Assembly: GCF_016735495.2 (NCBI RefSeq)
Contig: NZ_JAERQY020000002.1
Coordinates: 310,001 to 374,000, forward strand
Direction of reading: 5' to 3'
Source of the DNA: Lysobacter sp. MMG2
GTDB taxonomy: Bacteria > Pseudomonadota > Gammaproteobacteria > Xanthomonadales > Xanthomonadaceae
Length of the DNA: 64,000 nucleotides
Each line of letters starts with the position of its first letter. Position 1 is the first letter of the stretch. The notes beneath the pieces are model-generated. The model did no database searches, had not been told where the DNA came from, and worked only from the letters and a program-made list of their open reading frames with translations. Below, piece by piece: positions 34,411 to 42,111 of the stretch. Position numbers and translations under genes: made by a program.

Positions 34411-34486
34411 GGCCGGGTAGCTCAGTTGGTAGAGCAGGGGATTGAAAATCCCCGTGTCGGGGGTTCGATTCCCTCCCCGGCCACCA
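34411..34486 (+). tRNA. tRNA-Phe (GAA)
   Basis: A 76-base tRNA including the encoded CCA. The acceptor GGCCGGG pairs with CCCGGCC, the D arm is GCTCAGTTGGTAGAGC, the anticodon loop is TTGAAAA with GAA, and the T arm has GGTTCGATTCC. It is intact, and bases 34438-34486 are also the left copy of the island's core repeat. Confidence 0.98.
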
Positions 34487-34488
34487 TT
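34438..34488. repeat. Left 51-bp attachment repeat (in tRNA-Phe)
   Basis: From GGGATTGAAAATCCCC through CCACCATT this sequence is identical to 53063-53113. The repeat starts in the anticodon stem of tRNA-Phe and runs two bases beyond the CCA. It marks the left end of the island. Confidence 0.95.
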
Positions 34489-34494
34489 TATTTC

Positions 34495-34524
34495 AAGGGC
34501 TTGCAGAAATGCAGGCCCTTTTTG
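34495..34524 (+). terminator. Terminator after tRNA-Phe, carried by the island
   Basis: AAGGGCtTGCA, a GAAA loop and TGCAgGCCCTT followed by TTTTG. It replaces the native terminator that now lies beyond the right repeat at 53121. Confidence 0.8.
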
Positions 34525-34542
34525 TTTGACGCGCGCTAAGTC

Positions 34543-34563
34543 CAGTCCCTACACAGTCCCTGG
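34543..34563. promoter_or_regulatory. Left pair of CAGTCCCT motifs, candidate integrase arm sites
   Basis: CAGTCCCTAC at 34543 and CAGTCCCTGG at 34554 are direct repeats exactly 11 bases apart, 55 bases inside the left core repeat. The right end has the same motif pair with the same spacing and orientation. Confidence 0.6.
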
Positions 34564-34705
34564 TCGGCTGAATTTCAAACCCCCGGTCTGGTGCGTAGGC
34601 CACTCATCGAACGAACTGGCACTTCGCTCATGCAACTGCGTCGTTCGATGCGGACACCGCCTGCCCCTAGACTAGTATTGCGAGGTCCAGTGTCGGGGGG
34701 GACAC

Positions 34706-35239
34706 ATGATTAGACAAATGCTCAAGGTGCTTCTGATTTGTGGGTTCTCGGCCGGGTCTTTGGCCGCAGCTCAGGAACTTCAAATCAAGCAAGGCACGGT
34801 CTACAGCTACATCAAGGATGAGGTTCGCCACTACACGACGAAGCTTCCTGAAGGCGTGGACCCGACGACCGCACGCACGATCAAATATTCATACATCGAC
34901 GACCCGAAATGGAGTTACGTCGGCCACAACCCTTCAGTGACGCTGGCCTACGACAAAGAGTCGTATGTACGTCGAGGAACGATCGCAAAGGCTTGGATTC
35001 GGGAGGACTATTCCACCCCCGCCCTTGATGCCCCGATTAAAGGGGCCGTGAAGTTGCTTTGGCTTGCTGAGACTGATTGCGGCGACCGGACTCAGCGAGT
35101 TCTCAACGCAATCGCCTATGGCAAGGTCGGAAATGTGATCCACCGCCAGGGAACAATGGGTACTTTCGAGCCAGTGGTTCCCGACTCTCGGGGCGAGCAA
35201 GTTTGGAAAGTCATCTGCGAGGTCAAGGCCAACGGCTAG
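34706..35239 (+). CDS. Secreted protein, surface-adhesin-E-like
   Basis: A 177-residue protein with a signal peptide (MLKVLLICGFSAGSLAAAQ). The C-terminal half (AVKLLWLAETDCGDRTQRVL ... QGTMGTF ... VICEV) follows the pattern of the surface-adhesin protein E domain, with a conserved Cys pair. The role is unknown. It is the first island gene after tRNA-Phe and one of the few on the plus strand. A G-rich ribosome-binding site precedes the ATG. Confidence 0.65.
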   Translation: MIRQMLKVLLICGFSAGSLAAAQELQIKQGTVYSYIKDEVRHYTTKLPEGVDPTTARTIKYSYIDDPKWSYVGHNPSVTLAYDKESYVRRGTIAKAWIREDYSTPALDAPIKGAVKLLWLAETDCGDRTQRVLNAIAYGKVGNVIHRQGTMGTFEPVVPDSRGEQVWKVICEVKANG

Positions 35240-35319
35240 TCCTCCTTGCGCTTTTGGTCGAACCCGATATCGCAATCGCATTGTACTGGCCGCCCGTGGC
35301 CAGCTTCCAAGGAGTTCCC

Positions 35320-35556
35320 GTGGACGCGAAAGATGCTTTCCAGGAAGGTCAGTTGACGGCCATGCAATGGGCGCTGTTGGCTCTAATCGAAGCATCCCCT
35401 TCGCGCGATTCAATTTGCGCGACCGCACTTCGGGGAGTGGCCGCGCACGATGAGCGTTATCGTCAGAGTGACCATAGTCCGGCCGTTCGCGAGGAGTTCC
35501 TGAAAGGGCTGCACACTGTCGCCGACCTGCTGTTCGCACCGCGAGGTAATACCTAG
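35320..35556 (+). CDS. Small helical protein of unknown function
   Basis: A 78-residue frame starting with GTG after AAGGAGTTCCC. The product is soluble and mostly helical (TAMQWALLALIEASPS, AHDERYRQSD, LKGLHTVADLL). No family is recognised. It lies just left of the attC-like site at 35622 and of a degenerate repeat unit at 35593. Confidence 0.5.
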   Translation: MDAKDAFQEGQLTAMQWALLALIEASPSRDSICATALRGVAAHDERYRQSDHSPAVREEFLKGLHTVADLLFAPRGNT

Positions 35557-35592
35557 ACGGGGTGGCGAGCAGGCAGGCAGAGGCCCTGCCCA

Positions 35593-35621
35593 CCATCCGA
35601 TAACGGCCACAAGCGGTCGTT
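35593..35621. repeat. Degenerate hairpin unit (left-most copy)
   Basis: ATCCGATAACGGCCACAAGCGGTCGTT resembles the first type of hairpin unit (loop ATCGGCCAGA) with decayed stems. It abuts the attC-like site. Confidence 0.45.
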
Positions 35622-35689
35622 CGCCAACGCCAGAGCTAAGCCGCACCGCGGAGCGGTGTCGGCTTGAATGAAAGGTCGAATTGACTGAC
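35622..35689 (-). repeat. attC-like recombination site 1
   Basis: Read on the minus strand, a GTCAGTCAATTC left end is followed by CATTCAAGCCGACACCGC, a four-base loop, GCGGTGCGGCTTAGCTC and GGCGTTGGCG. The arms pair except for one extra A after AAGCCG, exactly as in the attC of the aadA1 cassette. The outer core GTTGGCG differs slightly from GTTRRRY. The gene on its 5' side (35793-36326) has the orientation expected of a cassette. Confidence 0.65.
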
Positions 35690-35690
35690 T

Positions 35691-35780
35691 AATGACCGCT
35701 ATGGGTCGGGAGCGGACATCAGCATCGCCAAGCCCGCTTCGATCGGCTGAATGTCCGCTATCGGCCAGAAGCGGTCATTC
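35691..35780. repeat. Paired-hairpin repeat A
   Basis: Two hairpin units (35691-35720 and 35750-35780) separated by about 30 bases lie between the stop at 35793 and attC-like site 1. The stems are TGTCCGCT/AGCGGACA with a few changes; the loops are ATGGGTCGGG-like and ATCGGCCAGA. Confidence 0.85.
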
Positions 35781-35792
35781 GCGGCCCCAGCT

Positions 35793-36326
35793 TCACTGCT
35801 CGTCTTCTGGCCGAAGTGGGGAGTAGGACCACTCAAACGCGGTCATGACTTCCTTGGCGAGCGAATCGAACTCCGCACGATAGTGATGTTGATGGGGTAC
35901 TGGTACTTCGGGAGTGCCATCGAAGAAGCCCAAAGACGTCAGTTTGGAGGAAAACCTATCGACGGGCCCGTACCCGAACAACTGGTTGTGGCGATCCCAG
36001 ACCAAGGTGCCCTCGCTACCCGGGGAGTGGGCCCAAAGGTCGAAACGCGCATCTGCCGAGAGAAAAGGGACGAATCTGGTTAGGAACTCGTTGATATCGC
36101 AAAGCGACAAAGCGGGACTCTGGTAACGTCCGGCCTCAGCCTCGCCACGCGGTGTGTGTAGTACATAGAGCAGGTAGTACGGCGCTTCCATGCACTCGAT
36201 CAACTGCGCAAACATCCTCGGATCGCCGTGTGGTACTCCGGCCACGATGCGATCTGCAGCAATGAAGACTGGCGGGTACGAGTGAGCGACCCACTGACCA
36301 TCAACCAGGTGTGCGAGGCGATGCAT
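35793..36326 (-). CDS. Unknown soluble cassette protein (177 aa)
   Basis: A soluble protein without signal peptide. It has a long acidic/aromatic character with FVPFLSADARFDLWAHSPG, TLVWDRHNQLFGYGP, PVPHQHHYRAEFD and a C-terminal FEWSYSPLRPEDEQ. The pattern looks like a conserved family but I cannot name it; small acidic proteins of this kind are often immunity proteins, which is only a guess. The start at 36326 follows AAGGACCCC, directly after repeat B. Its 3' end is followed by repeat A and an attC-like site. Confidence 0.7.
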   Translation of the reverse strand: MHRLAHLVDGQWVAHSYPPVFIAADRIVAGVPHGDPRMFAQLIECMEAPYYLLYVLHTPRGEAEAGRYQSPALSLCDINEFLTRFVPFLSADARFDLWAHSPGSEGTLVWDRHNQLFGYGPVDRFSSKLTSLGFFDGTPEVPVPHQHHYRAEFDSLAKEVMTAFEWSYSPLRPEDEQ

Positions 36327-36338
36327 CGGGGTCCTTGG

Positions 36339-36432
36339 AATGTCCGCTTTGGGTCGAAAGCGGACATTAGCAGCCCGGCCGCCGGCCGTCCTGTCCGAAC
36401 GTCCGCTATCGGCCAGGAGCGGACGTTCTCGC
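36339..36432. repeat. Paired-hairpin repeat B
   Basis: AATGTCCGCT, loop TTGGGTCGAA, AGCGGACATT, then a spacer with CCGGCCGCCGGCC, then a second unit with loop ATCGGCCAGG. It lies 12 bases upstream of the ATG at 36326. The remaining 400 bases up to 36832 contain no convincing gene; they may be an eroded cassette plus the promoter of the next gene. Confidence 0.9.
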
Positions 36433-36832
36433 GCTACCGGGTGCAGCCGGGCTTTTCATGTTTCCCCTTTGATTCGCCCCGAGCGCGCCCGAAGCAAGTT
36501 CACTTCGATAGCCGTTTCGGGTCGATGCAGAAGCTGACCTCTTACGGCCTAGCTCGGCGAACGCTTCACTTCCCATCAAAGCATACTGACACCGCCCCCG
36601 CCCCGAGCCTCGCTTGTGAGCTGCTTTCCGGCCCCCTATCCTCGGCGTCGGAGTCATAGGGGACACCACGCAAAACGATCGGGACGCGCCTGTTCATGGC
36701 GTTGGCCGGGCTGTGCGTGCGCGATACGGGACGCCCGCCGGCCCACGCGCAGGACGCGACGCGCCAGGCCTGCAATTCGCGCCAATGGAACGCGGCCTGA
36801 TGCCGCAGAAACACTGGACGAAGGGGGAACGA

Positions 36833-38227
36833 ATGAAAGGATTGCTCAGAGGATTGGCCGCCATCGGCCTGTTCGCATGCTTCACGAGCCAGGCTGCGGC
36901 CCAGTCCTATGCAGTGGGCGACTGCATGGACAACCGCGGCCGGCTCGACATCGTCGAGTCGGTCCGCCACTTTCCCGATGGTTCATATGACAAGGTGACG
37001 CAGTTCGTCCGGCCGGGCTTCTTCGGCCCCAAGGAAGTCTTCGCCTCCATCCCGGATGCCTCCGGCATCCATCTGGCGCAGATCAAGTCCGCCTCGGCAG
37101 GCGTCGCGTTCTGGCTCGCCCGCGACGGCAACTTGGTGGCGACCACCCAGACTGGTTGGCAAGTGGTCGGTTCGTGCAGGTATCAGGCGACATGGGCGTC
37201 GCAGTTCCCGCCGCCGGTCTATCTGCCGATCCAGCAGACGGTGCCGTTCGATCTCGGCCAGGACGTGCTGGCAACGATGCCGACGGTTCCCTCGGCCAAC
37301 GGCGCACGCATTCCGATGGGCATTTTCCAGCCGGGCGTATTCCCGGGCGTGCCCGCGCTGATGTCGCTGGACCAGGCGAAGGAGTGCTATGCACGTGCCG
37401 CCGGCGATCGCGACGAGCTGTTCCTGTGCGGCGCCGAGAAGGCGATGGGCCGCAAGGAACGCGCGGCCGTCGAGTGCGTCCGTTCGGCCAGCGATGGCAC
37501 GGCCGCCGGGCTGTGCCTGCTCGGGAACGAACTGCCCGCGGGCCAGCGGAAGTCGGTCCAGGACGTGGCGGAATGCTATCAGGCCAACGGTACGAACTGG
37601 AACGAATATCCGGTGTGCATGGCCACGAAGCAGGCCGACCCGCAGACCGCGCGCCTGATCAACTGCGCGCGCCAGCAGATGCAGCAGGGCCAGCAGCCCG
37701 ACTACTGGACGCTGGGCTACTGCGCATTCGGCCAGACCTTCTTCAATCCCAATGCCGAGTCGGCGATCGCCATCCAGTGTGCGATGGCAACCCGCGGTCA
37801 GCCCGCCCCGTTTGTGGCCTGCGCGGGCGGCCAGTTGCTTTATCGCGAACTGGACAAGTGCCTCAACGACGGCATCGGCGGCGACGATGGCTGCTTCGGC
37901 AAGAACAACTCCCTGACTAAGGCCTACGACCGTATCGAGGAAGAACTGCGCAAGGCGCTCGGAGCGGAAAGCATAGCCTTCCAGGCGTGGCAGGTCGCAC
38001 GCCTGAGCATGGACCCGCATCAGATGGCGGAGGCGGTGCGCAAGGTGAGGGATGAGCTCAACCGAGCGATCGCGCAAGGGAACGCCGCGCTGAAGCAGGC
38101 CGGCAAGGATGCCAAGGAATGGATCGACGCCGCGACGCCTGACATCACCGTCAGCACCGGCGGCATCAAGATCGAAGGCGTCAAGGTCGGCCAGATCGGC
38201 AAGGGCCTGAAGTGTTGCAAGTTCTGA
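36833..38227 (+). CDS. Secreted cysteine-repeat protein of unknown function
   Basis: A protein of 464 residues with a clear signal peptide (ends SQAAAQ). Residues about 35-170 are beta-rich with FPDGSYDKVTQFVRPGFFGPK. Residues about 180-360 contain several units of 35-45 residues, each with paired cysteines in helices (ECYARAAG...LFLCGAEKAM; ECYQANG...YPVCMATKQ; YCAFGQT...IQCAMATRG). The C-terminal 100 residues are helical. Start: AAGGGGGAACGA before ATG at 36833. It is followed by a small lipoprotein gene 20 bases away, then a terminator. No family recognised. Confidence 0.7.
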   Translation: MKGLLRGLAAIGLFACFTSQAAAQSYAVGDCMDNRGRLDIVESVRHFPDGSYDKVTQFVRPGFFGPKEVFASIPDASGIHLAQIKSASAGVAFWLARDGNLVATTQTGWQVVGSCRYQATWASQFPPPVYLPIQQTVPFDLGQDVLATMPTVPSANGARIPMGIFQPGVFPGVPALMSLDQAKECYARAAGDRDELFLCGAEKAMGRKERAAVECVRSASDGTAAGLCLLGNELPAGQRKSVQDVAECYQANGTNWNEYPVCMATKQADPQTARLINCARQQMQQGQQPDYWTLGYCAFGQTFFNPNAESAIAIQCAMATRGQPAPFVACAGGQLLYRELDKCLNDGIGGDDGCFGKNNSLTKAYDRIEEELRKALGAESIAFQAWQVARLSMDPHQMAEAVRKVRDELNRAIAQGNAALKQAGKDAKEWIDAATPDITVSTGGIKIEGVKVGQIGKGLKCCKF

Positions 38228-38247
38228 TTGTCTAACCGGAGAACACC

Positions 38248-38508
38248 ATGCGTACGATTCGCCTGATTCCCGCAGCGCTCGCCTTCTCGTTGGCCGCCAC
38301 TGCCTGCGCGACGACAGCGCCGGCCCCGGCACCTGCAGCCGCGCCGCCAGCGCCCGTGGTGTACCGACTCACCGCCTGCACGGACTCCGCGCACCACAAC
38401 TGCAGGGACGTCAGCGAGCATCCTAGCAGTGGCGCTTGCGAGGCCGCGAAGAAGGCCTACCTCGCCCAGCATCCGACCGAGTCGGCGGGGTGCAACAGGA
38501 AGCCGTGA
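38248..38508 (+). CDS. Small lipoprotein
   Basis: An 86-residue lipoprotein: signal ending SLAATAC, then an Ala/Pro linker (about 22-37) and a compact C-terminal part with four cysteines (TACTDSAHHNCRD, GACEAAKKAYLAQHP, GCNRKP). It probably forms two disulfides at the outer membrane. It is in an operon with the cysteine-repeat protein upstream. Confidence 0.68.
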   Translation: MRTIRLIPAALAFSLAATACATTAPAPAPAAAPPAPVVYRLTACTDSAHHNCRDVSEHPSSGACEAAKKAYLAQHPTESAGCNRKP

Positions 38509-38554
38509 GCGCCCACGAACCGCGAGTTCGGCTCTATCTGTTTCGTCGATAAGC

Positions 38555-38588
38555 GAAGGCCCCTGTCCGATGACAGGGACCTTCTTTG
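38555..38588 (+). terminator. Terminator of the cysteine-repeat protein operon
   Basis: AAGGcCCCTGTC, a CGAT loop and GACAGGGaCCTT followed by CTTTG. It ends the two-gene plus-strand unit. Confidence 0.7.
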
Positions 38589-38629
38589 TAGCTAGCACAT
38601 AGCATCGTCCTGCGAGCCCGACTGACCGA

Positions 38630-38660
38630 CCGTCCGCTATCGGCCACGAGCGGACATCAG
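38630..38660. repeat. Single hairpin unit C
   Basis: CGTCCGCT, loop ATCGGCCACG, AGCGGACATC. Only one unit is present. It lies about 130 bases beyond the stop of the gene at 38792; nothing else is recognised between 38589 and 38791. Confidence 0.8.
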
Positions 38661-38791
38661 CGCCCTGACTCGCAGCAACCTCAATCCAGCGAGAACGGCT
38701 TCGAATCATCGAACTCAGCTCCGCGCAGGTCAGCGTTGCGAATGACGGACCTCCAAACCAGGCGAACAACCCGGAGCTACCAGTAAGCGGT

Positions 38792-39643
38792 CTAAGGAAG
38801 CTCATACGAACAGACGGGCAAAAGCCCGTTGCGCGTGATACTGAGTACGTCCACGCGCTTGGTGGCATAGGGGCCGGCGTCCGAAGCCGGATAAGTAACG
38901 CCCCGGACGTAGTACGACCCGTCCTGCCGCTTCAACCCAATCACCGGGAAGTCGACGGCGAATGTCTTTCCTGTCGAGCTGACCGTGTACGAAAGCTCCT
39001 GCGGGTCGCCGGGCGAATGACTGGTTGAAAAGCTGCTCCCAAGGGCCATGCGATCGGCAAGGCCGTCCGCGTCCAGGTCGATGCCGGGTACGGGCGTCCA
39101 GCGATAATCCTCAACTACGGAAGGCCGCTCGATCGGCACGAGGGCCTCCATCGCCTCGGCATCCCTCAGCGTGTAACAGCGGTCCTGCACATCGCCGCAC
39201 CGGATCCAGGACGGCGCCCCAAGGTCGGTGGCCTCGACCAGCGTTCCCTCATACCGCCACTCGCCCTCCTTATCCGCCCACCGCAGGTTCTCGACGACGA
39301 CCGACGCGTGACCTTCGAAGCCGCAGATGCGCGGCTCCCCCTCCCCCAGTGCGACATCGCGGACGTGCAAAACGTCGAACGCATCGTGGTTCACGAAACA
39401 CAGGCGGCTGCCGCCCTTCCATTCCGGCAATTGCGCGACCGAACGCGCTGAAGGCAGGAAACAGAGCTCGCCGTCCCCGCCAAACCGGTAGAGCCCGGTG
39501 AGACGTGCCGATGGCCCCATAGCGCCCGTCTGTGCCGGCGGATCGGTCACAGTGCCTCCAAGAGCGAGGCATGGGCGTACGGAACTGATAAGGAGCAGGG
39601 CCGCGGCAATGTGCAGAAACCAACTTCGAGCCAGTTGCGCCAT
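38792..39643 (-). CDS. Secreted protein of unknown function (283 aa)
   Basis: A protein with a signal peptide (LHIAAALLLISSVRPCLA) and a beta-rich body containing four to six cysteines. PGIDLDADGLADRMALGS near the C-terminal half resembles FG-GAP/EF-hand-like calcium loops (DxDxDG-type). No family can be named. The ATG at 39643 follows AAGGAGTTGAACTCG. The open frame continues in frame through repeat D, giving a false N-terminal extension. Confidence 0.68.
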   Translation of the reverse strand: MAQLARSWFLHIAAALLLISSVRPCLALGGTVTDPPAQTGAMGPSARLTGLYRFGGDGELCFLPSARSVAQLPEWKGGSRLCFVNHDAFDVLHVRDVALGEGEPRICGFEGHASVVVENLRWADKEGEWRYEGTLVEATDLGAPSWIRCGDVQDRCYTLRDAEAMEALVPIERPSVVEDYRWTPVPGIDLDADGLADRMALGSSFSTSHSPGDPQELSYTVSSTGKTFAVDFPVIGLKRQDGSYYVRGVTYPASDAGPYATKRVDVLSITRNGLLPVCSYELP

Positions 39644-39670
39644 CGAGTTCAACTCCTTGTCGATCGGTCC

Positions 39671-39752
39671 CAATGTCCGCTTCGGGTCGAAAGCGGACAT
39701 TAGCATCCGATCAGCCGCCCAATGTCCGCTATCGGCCAGAAGCGGACATTCT
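39671..39752. repeat. Paired-hairpin repeat D
   Basis: Two near-perfect units (AATGTCCGCT loops TCGGGTCGAA and ATCGGCCAGA) lie between the stop at 39762 and the start at 39643. This is the cleanest copy: stop, about 10 bases, doublet, about 28 bases, start. Confidence 0.92.
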
Positions 39753-39761
39753 CGTGCCACA

Positions 39762-40073
39762 TCAAAGACCAGGAATGACCCGCTCGAACTCGCCGGAGCA
39801 GTTGTACAGAACGTACTGACCTGCTCCGATCACATATGCAAACCGACCCTTTACCGGGGTCACCCAGACTGTCCATCCGTCCTCCCCAAGATGGGCGCTC
39901 GTATCACAGTCCGTTCCGACGGCGCAAAGGTCCGAAGACCTCTTCAGCGCATCAGCAATGACCTCCCTCTGACGTGCGTCGGACCGAACATCGCAACTCG
40001 TCGCCGCCTTGACGAGGTATGGCGTCATCAACGCGATCAGAAGGGCCACAGTTCGTACCAAGAGTCGCTCCAT
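39762..40073 (-). CDS. Small secreted cassette protein (103 aa)
   Basis: A 103-residue product with a signal peptide (LLIALMTPYLVKAA) and four cysteines in the mature part (TSCDVRSD, DLCAVGTDCDTS, LYNCSGEFE), suggesting two disulfides. No family is recognised. The ATG at 40073 lacks a strong ribosome-binding site. It is flanked by repeats D and E. Confidence 0.62.
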   Translation of the reverse strand: MERLLVRTVALLIALMTPYLVKAATSCDVRSDARQREVIADALKRSSDLCAVGTDCDTSAHLGEDGWTVWVTPVKGRFAYVIGAGQYVLYNCSGEFERVIPGL

Positions 40074-40085
40074 TCTGATTGCGGA

Positions 40086-40173
40086 GATGTCCGCTTCGGG
40101 TCGAAAGCGGACATTAGCAGCCCGGCTGCCGGCCGTCCCAGCCGGACGTCCGCTATCGGCCAGAAGCGGACAC
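40086..40173. repeat. Paired-hairpin repeat E
   Basis: Units with loops TCGGGTCGAA and ATCGGCCAGA are separated by a spacer containing CCCGGCTGCCGGCC. It lies 12 bases upstream of the ATG at 40073 and 90 bases beyond the stop at 40264. Nothing else is recognised in those 90 bases. Confidence 0.92.
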
Positions 40174-40263
40174 GCCATGACCAACTGCCAGACCAACCAG
40201 GGTCACGTGTCGGCGGCACATCCCGGGGTTGCATGGTTTGCGCGGTCACCCCGGCTTTACTGG

Positions 40264-40920
40264 TCACCCGAGGCGCCTGCGCCGCCCGCGCTTCCAGACA
40301 AACACGATGGACAACACCACGATGGCGGGCCACACCAGCAGCAAGCTCGCTATCGGCCCCCAGAAAAGAAGGGTGGAGACCCATCCCGCGGAAATTTTTC
40401 CGCCGGGCAGGCTAAACCTCAGCCGGGCCGTGATGCCCTCAAGCTCGACCACGTCGCGCAGCACGCGGACGGAGAGGCGGTAACTGCCGGGAGGCACGTC
40501 TACGAAGGAGATGAAGCGCGTCACCACGCCGCCTCCCCACCTCGACGCATTGCGGGAATCGACATTGCCTCCAGCGACAACGCGCCCCGTACGGCTATCC
40601 GCGAGCGCCCATTCCAGCGGTATGAAAGCCCCATCGACACGCGGGTATTGACGGCCGCCAAGCGCCTCAGGGTTGATCTTCCGGCCATGCGTGTCCTTAT
40701 TCGGCAAATCCAGTGAGAGCGCGTAACGCTGTTGCACATGGATCCGCACTTCTGTCTCGATTGAACCCGCCGGACTGATGGAAAGTGGCAGATCGACGAG
40801 CGGGCGCTGTAGCCATTCGAGCGTCGGCCACAGGGCGATCTGGCTGAAGACGAGGAGTAGTAGGACGACCAGGGTCAGCGAGCCGGGGCGGCGAGCGAAC
40901 GTTATGGGATGAGTATCCAA
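40264..40920 (-). CDS. Membrane protein with extracytoplasmic domain (218 aa)
   Basis: One N-terminal helix (LTLVVLLLLVFSQIALW), an extracytoplasmic beta-rich domain of about 130 residues with VPPGSYRLSVRVLRDV, and a C-terminal helix (about 190-210) ending in KRGRRRR. No family is named. The likely start is a TTG at 40920 after AAGGACCC; the open frame goes further into repeat F. It is flanked by repeats E and F. Confidence 0.62.
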   Translation of the reverse strand: MDTHPITFARRPGSLTLVVLLLLVFSQIALWPTLEWLQRPLVDLPLSISPAGSIETEVRIHVQQRYALSLDLPNKDTHGRKINPEALGGRQYPRVDGAFIPLEWALADSRTGRVVAGGNVDSRNASRWGGGVVTRFISFVDVPPGSYRLSVRVLRDVVELEGITARLRFSLPGGKISAGWVSTLLFWGPIASLLLVWPAIVVLSIVFVWKRGRRRRLG

Positions 40921-40951
40921 GCTGGTTGGGTCCTTAGAATATTCGTCGTCG

Positions 40952-40982
40952 CGATGTCCGCTATCGGCCACAAGCGGACATC
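40952..40982. repeat. Single hairpin unit F
   Basis: GATGTCCGCT, loop ATCGGCCACA, AGCGGACATC. One unit of the first type follows the stop at 40996. Toward the next gene the minus strand reads AATATTCTAAGGACCC, similar to the right end of attC-like site 3. Confidence 0.88.
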
Positions 40983-40995
40983 GGCTCTACAGCCA

Positions 40996-41358
40996 TCACG
41001 CGTGTCCATTGAACAAGACGCTCAGGTATATCTTTTCGGCGGGATCCCAATAAGCGCGGAAGTAGCAAGGGCCCCCGTCGTATGCCTCCACAACCTCGGT
41101 AACGACGAGATCGGGCGGGGCGCTGCAGAACGCATTGACGAAAATGACCTTCTTGCCATTCAACTCCTGCCCTCGATACTGGAACCTGTAAGTATTCCAA
41201 GGAGGAAGAGCCTCTCCTTCCAGTCTGGCTTGGCGCGCGACATATGGCTCAAGCTGCGCTCTGGCCTCGGCGACGTCTTGAGCACTCGGTCGCCACGATC
41301 CACCAGATAGCGTCAGCCAGCTTCCGATCGCGATAGCAAGTGCAGCTAGATGTTCCAT
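40996..41358 (-). CDS. Small secreted cassette protein (120 aa)
   Basis: A 120-residue product with an N-terminal hydrophobic segment (LAALAIAIGSWLTLSGG) that is a likely signal peptide, followed by QDVAEARAQLEPYVARQ and a domain with a Cys pair (NAFCSAP, GGPCYFRAYWDP). The shape resembles small DUF-type periplasmic proteins but no family is certain. Flanked by F and G. Confidence 0.62.
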   Translation of the reverse strand: MEHLAALAIAIGSWLTLSGGSWRPSAQDVAEARAQLEPYVARQARLEGEALPPWNTYRFQYRGQELNGKKVIFVNAFCSAPPDLVVTEVVEAYDGGPCYFRAYWDPAEKIYLSVLFNGHA

Positions 41359-41417
41359 GCGGCATCACCCGAACAAAGCTGAAGGCTGGCACGATGCAGC
41401 GATCACCGCGAGCACCG

Positions 41418-41504
41418 CATGTCCGCTTTGGGTCGGAAGCGGACATTGGCACCACTGCTTCCGCCAGTCCTCCGACGTCCGCTAGCGGCCGGAAGCGGAC
41501 GTCC
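41418..41504. repeat. Paired-hairpin repeat G
   Basis: Units with loops TTGGGTCGGA and AGCGGCCGGA. It lies between attC-like site 2 and the start at 41358, and ends on the base where the attC-like site begins. Confidence 0.88.
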
Positions 41505-41562
41505 GGTAATGCCTGGACTACGCCGAGCCCAAGCGGCTTCGGCGTGAATGAACTGCTTAGCC
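41504..41562 (-). repeat. attC-like recombination site 2
   Basis: On the minus strand GGCTAAGCAGTTCATTC is followed by ACGCCGAAGCC, loop GCTTG, GGCTCGGCGT and AGTCCAGGCATTACCG. The inner arms pair apart from one extra A on the left arm, the same feature as in site 1. The outer cores GGCTAAG and ATTACCG are degenerate. The stop codon of the gene on its 5' side (TAA at 41557-41559) lies within its left end, as is common in integron cassettes. Confidence 0.65.
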
Positions 41563-42108
41563 TCCATATCGCACTCTGACCGTTAGCCCTGCCAGAAGCT
41601 CATCGATGTCTCGCGGCGTATGAGCTATTAGCAAAGCTCCAATAATGGAATCTGCGCGGATAATGCCGATCTTGAGACCGTCCGTGCGAGTCACTAGCAG
41701 CCCCGCATCGTAGGTTACTGACTCCAACTCCCCAGCCACACAAGCTTCCAGTACGTCAACCGTTGCGACCGACACCGCTGCCCCAAGATGGACACTCAGA
41801 TGGTCAAACGTATACGGAGCAGCGTTCTTTGGAGGGTTTGGGTTGTACCTGATGCCTCGTGGCGCTCCAGCCAGCCTGACCGAGAGGCAGTGATAGTCCA
41901 GCCACTCCTTCGGCGTATCGCGCCAATCGCTCTCTATGACAAGAAAGCGCTCCTTCTCTAACTGGATAGAGACTGACAACACCTGGATCAGAGACTGCCC
42001 TGCCTGAATATCCGCGCTCTCACTCAGGAGCGACTGCATCTTGCAGCCAGGCAAGAGCGCAATGGCGTCTTCTGACTCTTGATCCAAACGTTCGACAATC
42101 TCTTCCAT
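41557..42108 (-). CDS. Unknown soluble cassette protein (183 aa)
   Basis: A 183-residue cytoplasmic-type protein, acidic, with ERFLVIESDWRDTPKEWLDYH, HLSVHLGAAVSVATVDVLEA and a C-terminal IIRADSIIGALLIAH. Base composition is clearly lower in G+C than the core genes. No family is recognised. It is bounded by attC-like site 3 directly before its ATG and attC-like site 2 at its stop, which makes it the best-defined integron-type cassette in the window. Confidence 0.68.
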   Translation of the reverse strand: MEEIVERLDQESEDAIALLPGCKMQSLLSESADIQAGQSLIQVLSVSIQLEKERFLVIESDWRDTPKEWLDYHCLSVRLAGAPRGIRYNPNPPKNAAPYTFDHLSVHLGAAVSVATVDVLEACVAGELESVTYDAGLLVTRTDGLKIGIIRADSIIGALLIAHTPRDIDELLAGLTVRVRYGG

Positions 42109-42111
42109 GGG

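Noticed and set aside
34934..35596. 220-residue minus-strand open frame
   Set aside because: It is antisense to the secreted adhesin-E-like gene, which has a signal peptide and ribosome-binding site, and it reads into a repeat unit.
36406..36669. 87-residue minus-strand frame right of repeat B
   Set aside because: Ends inside the repeat, Arg/Gly/Ser-rich, no start signal. It could be an eroded cassette but cannot be supported.
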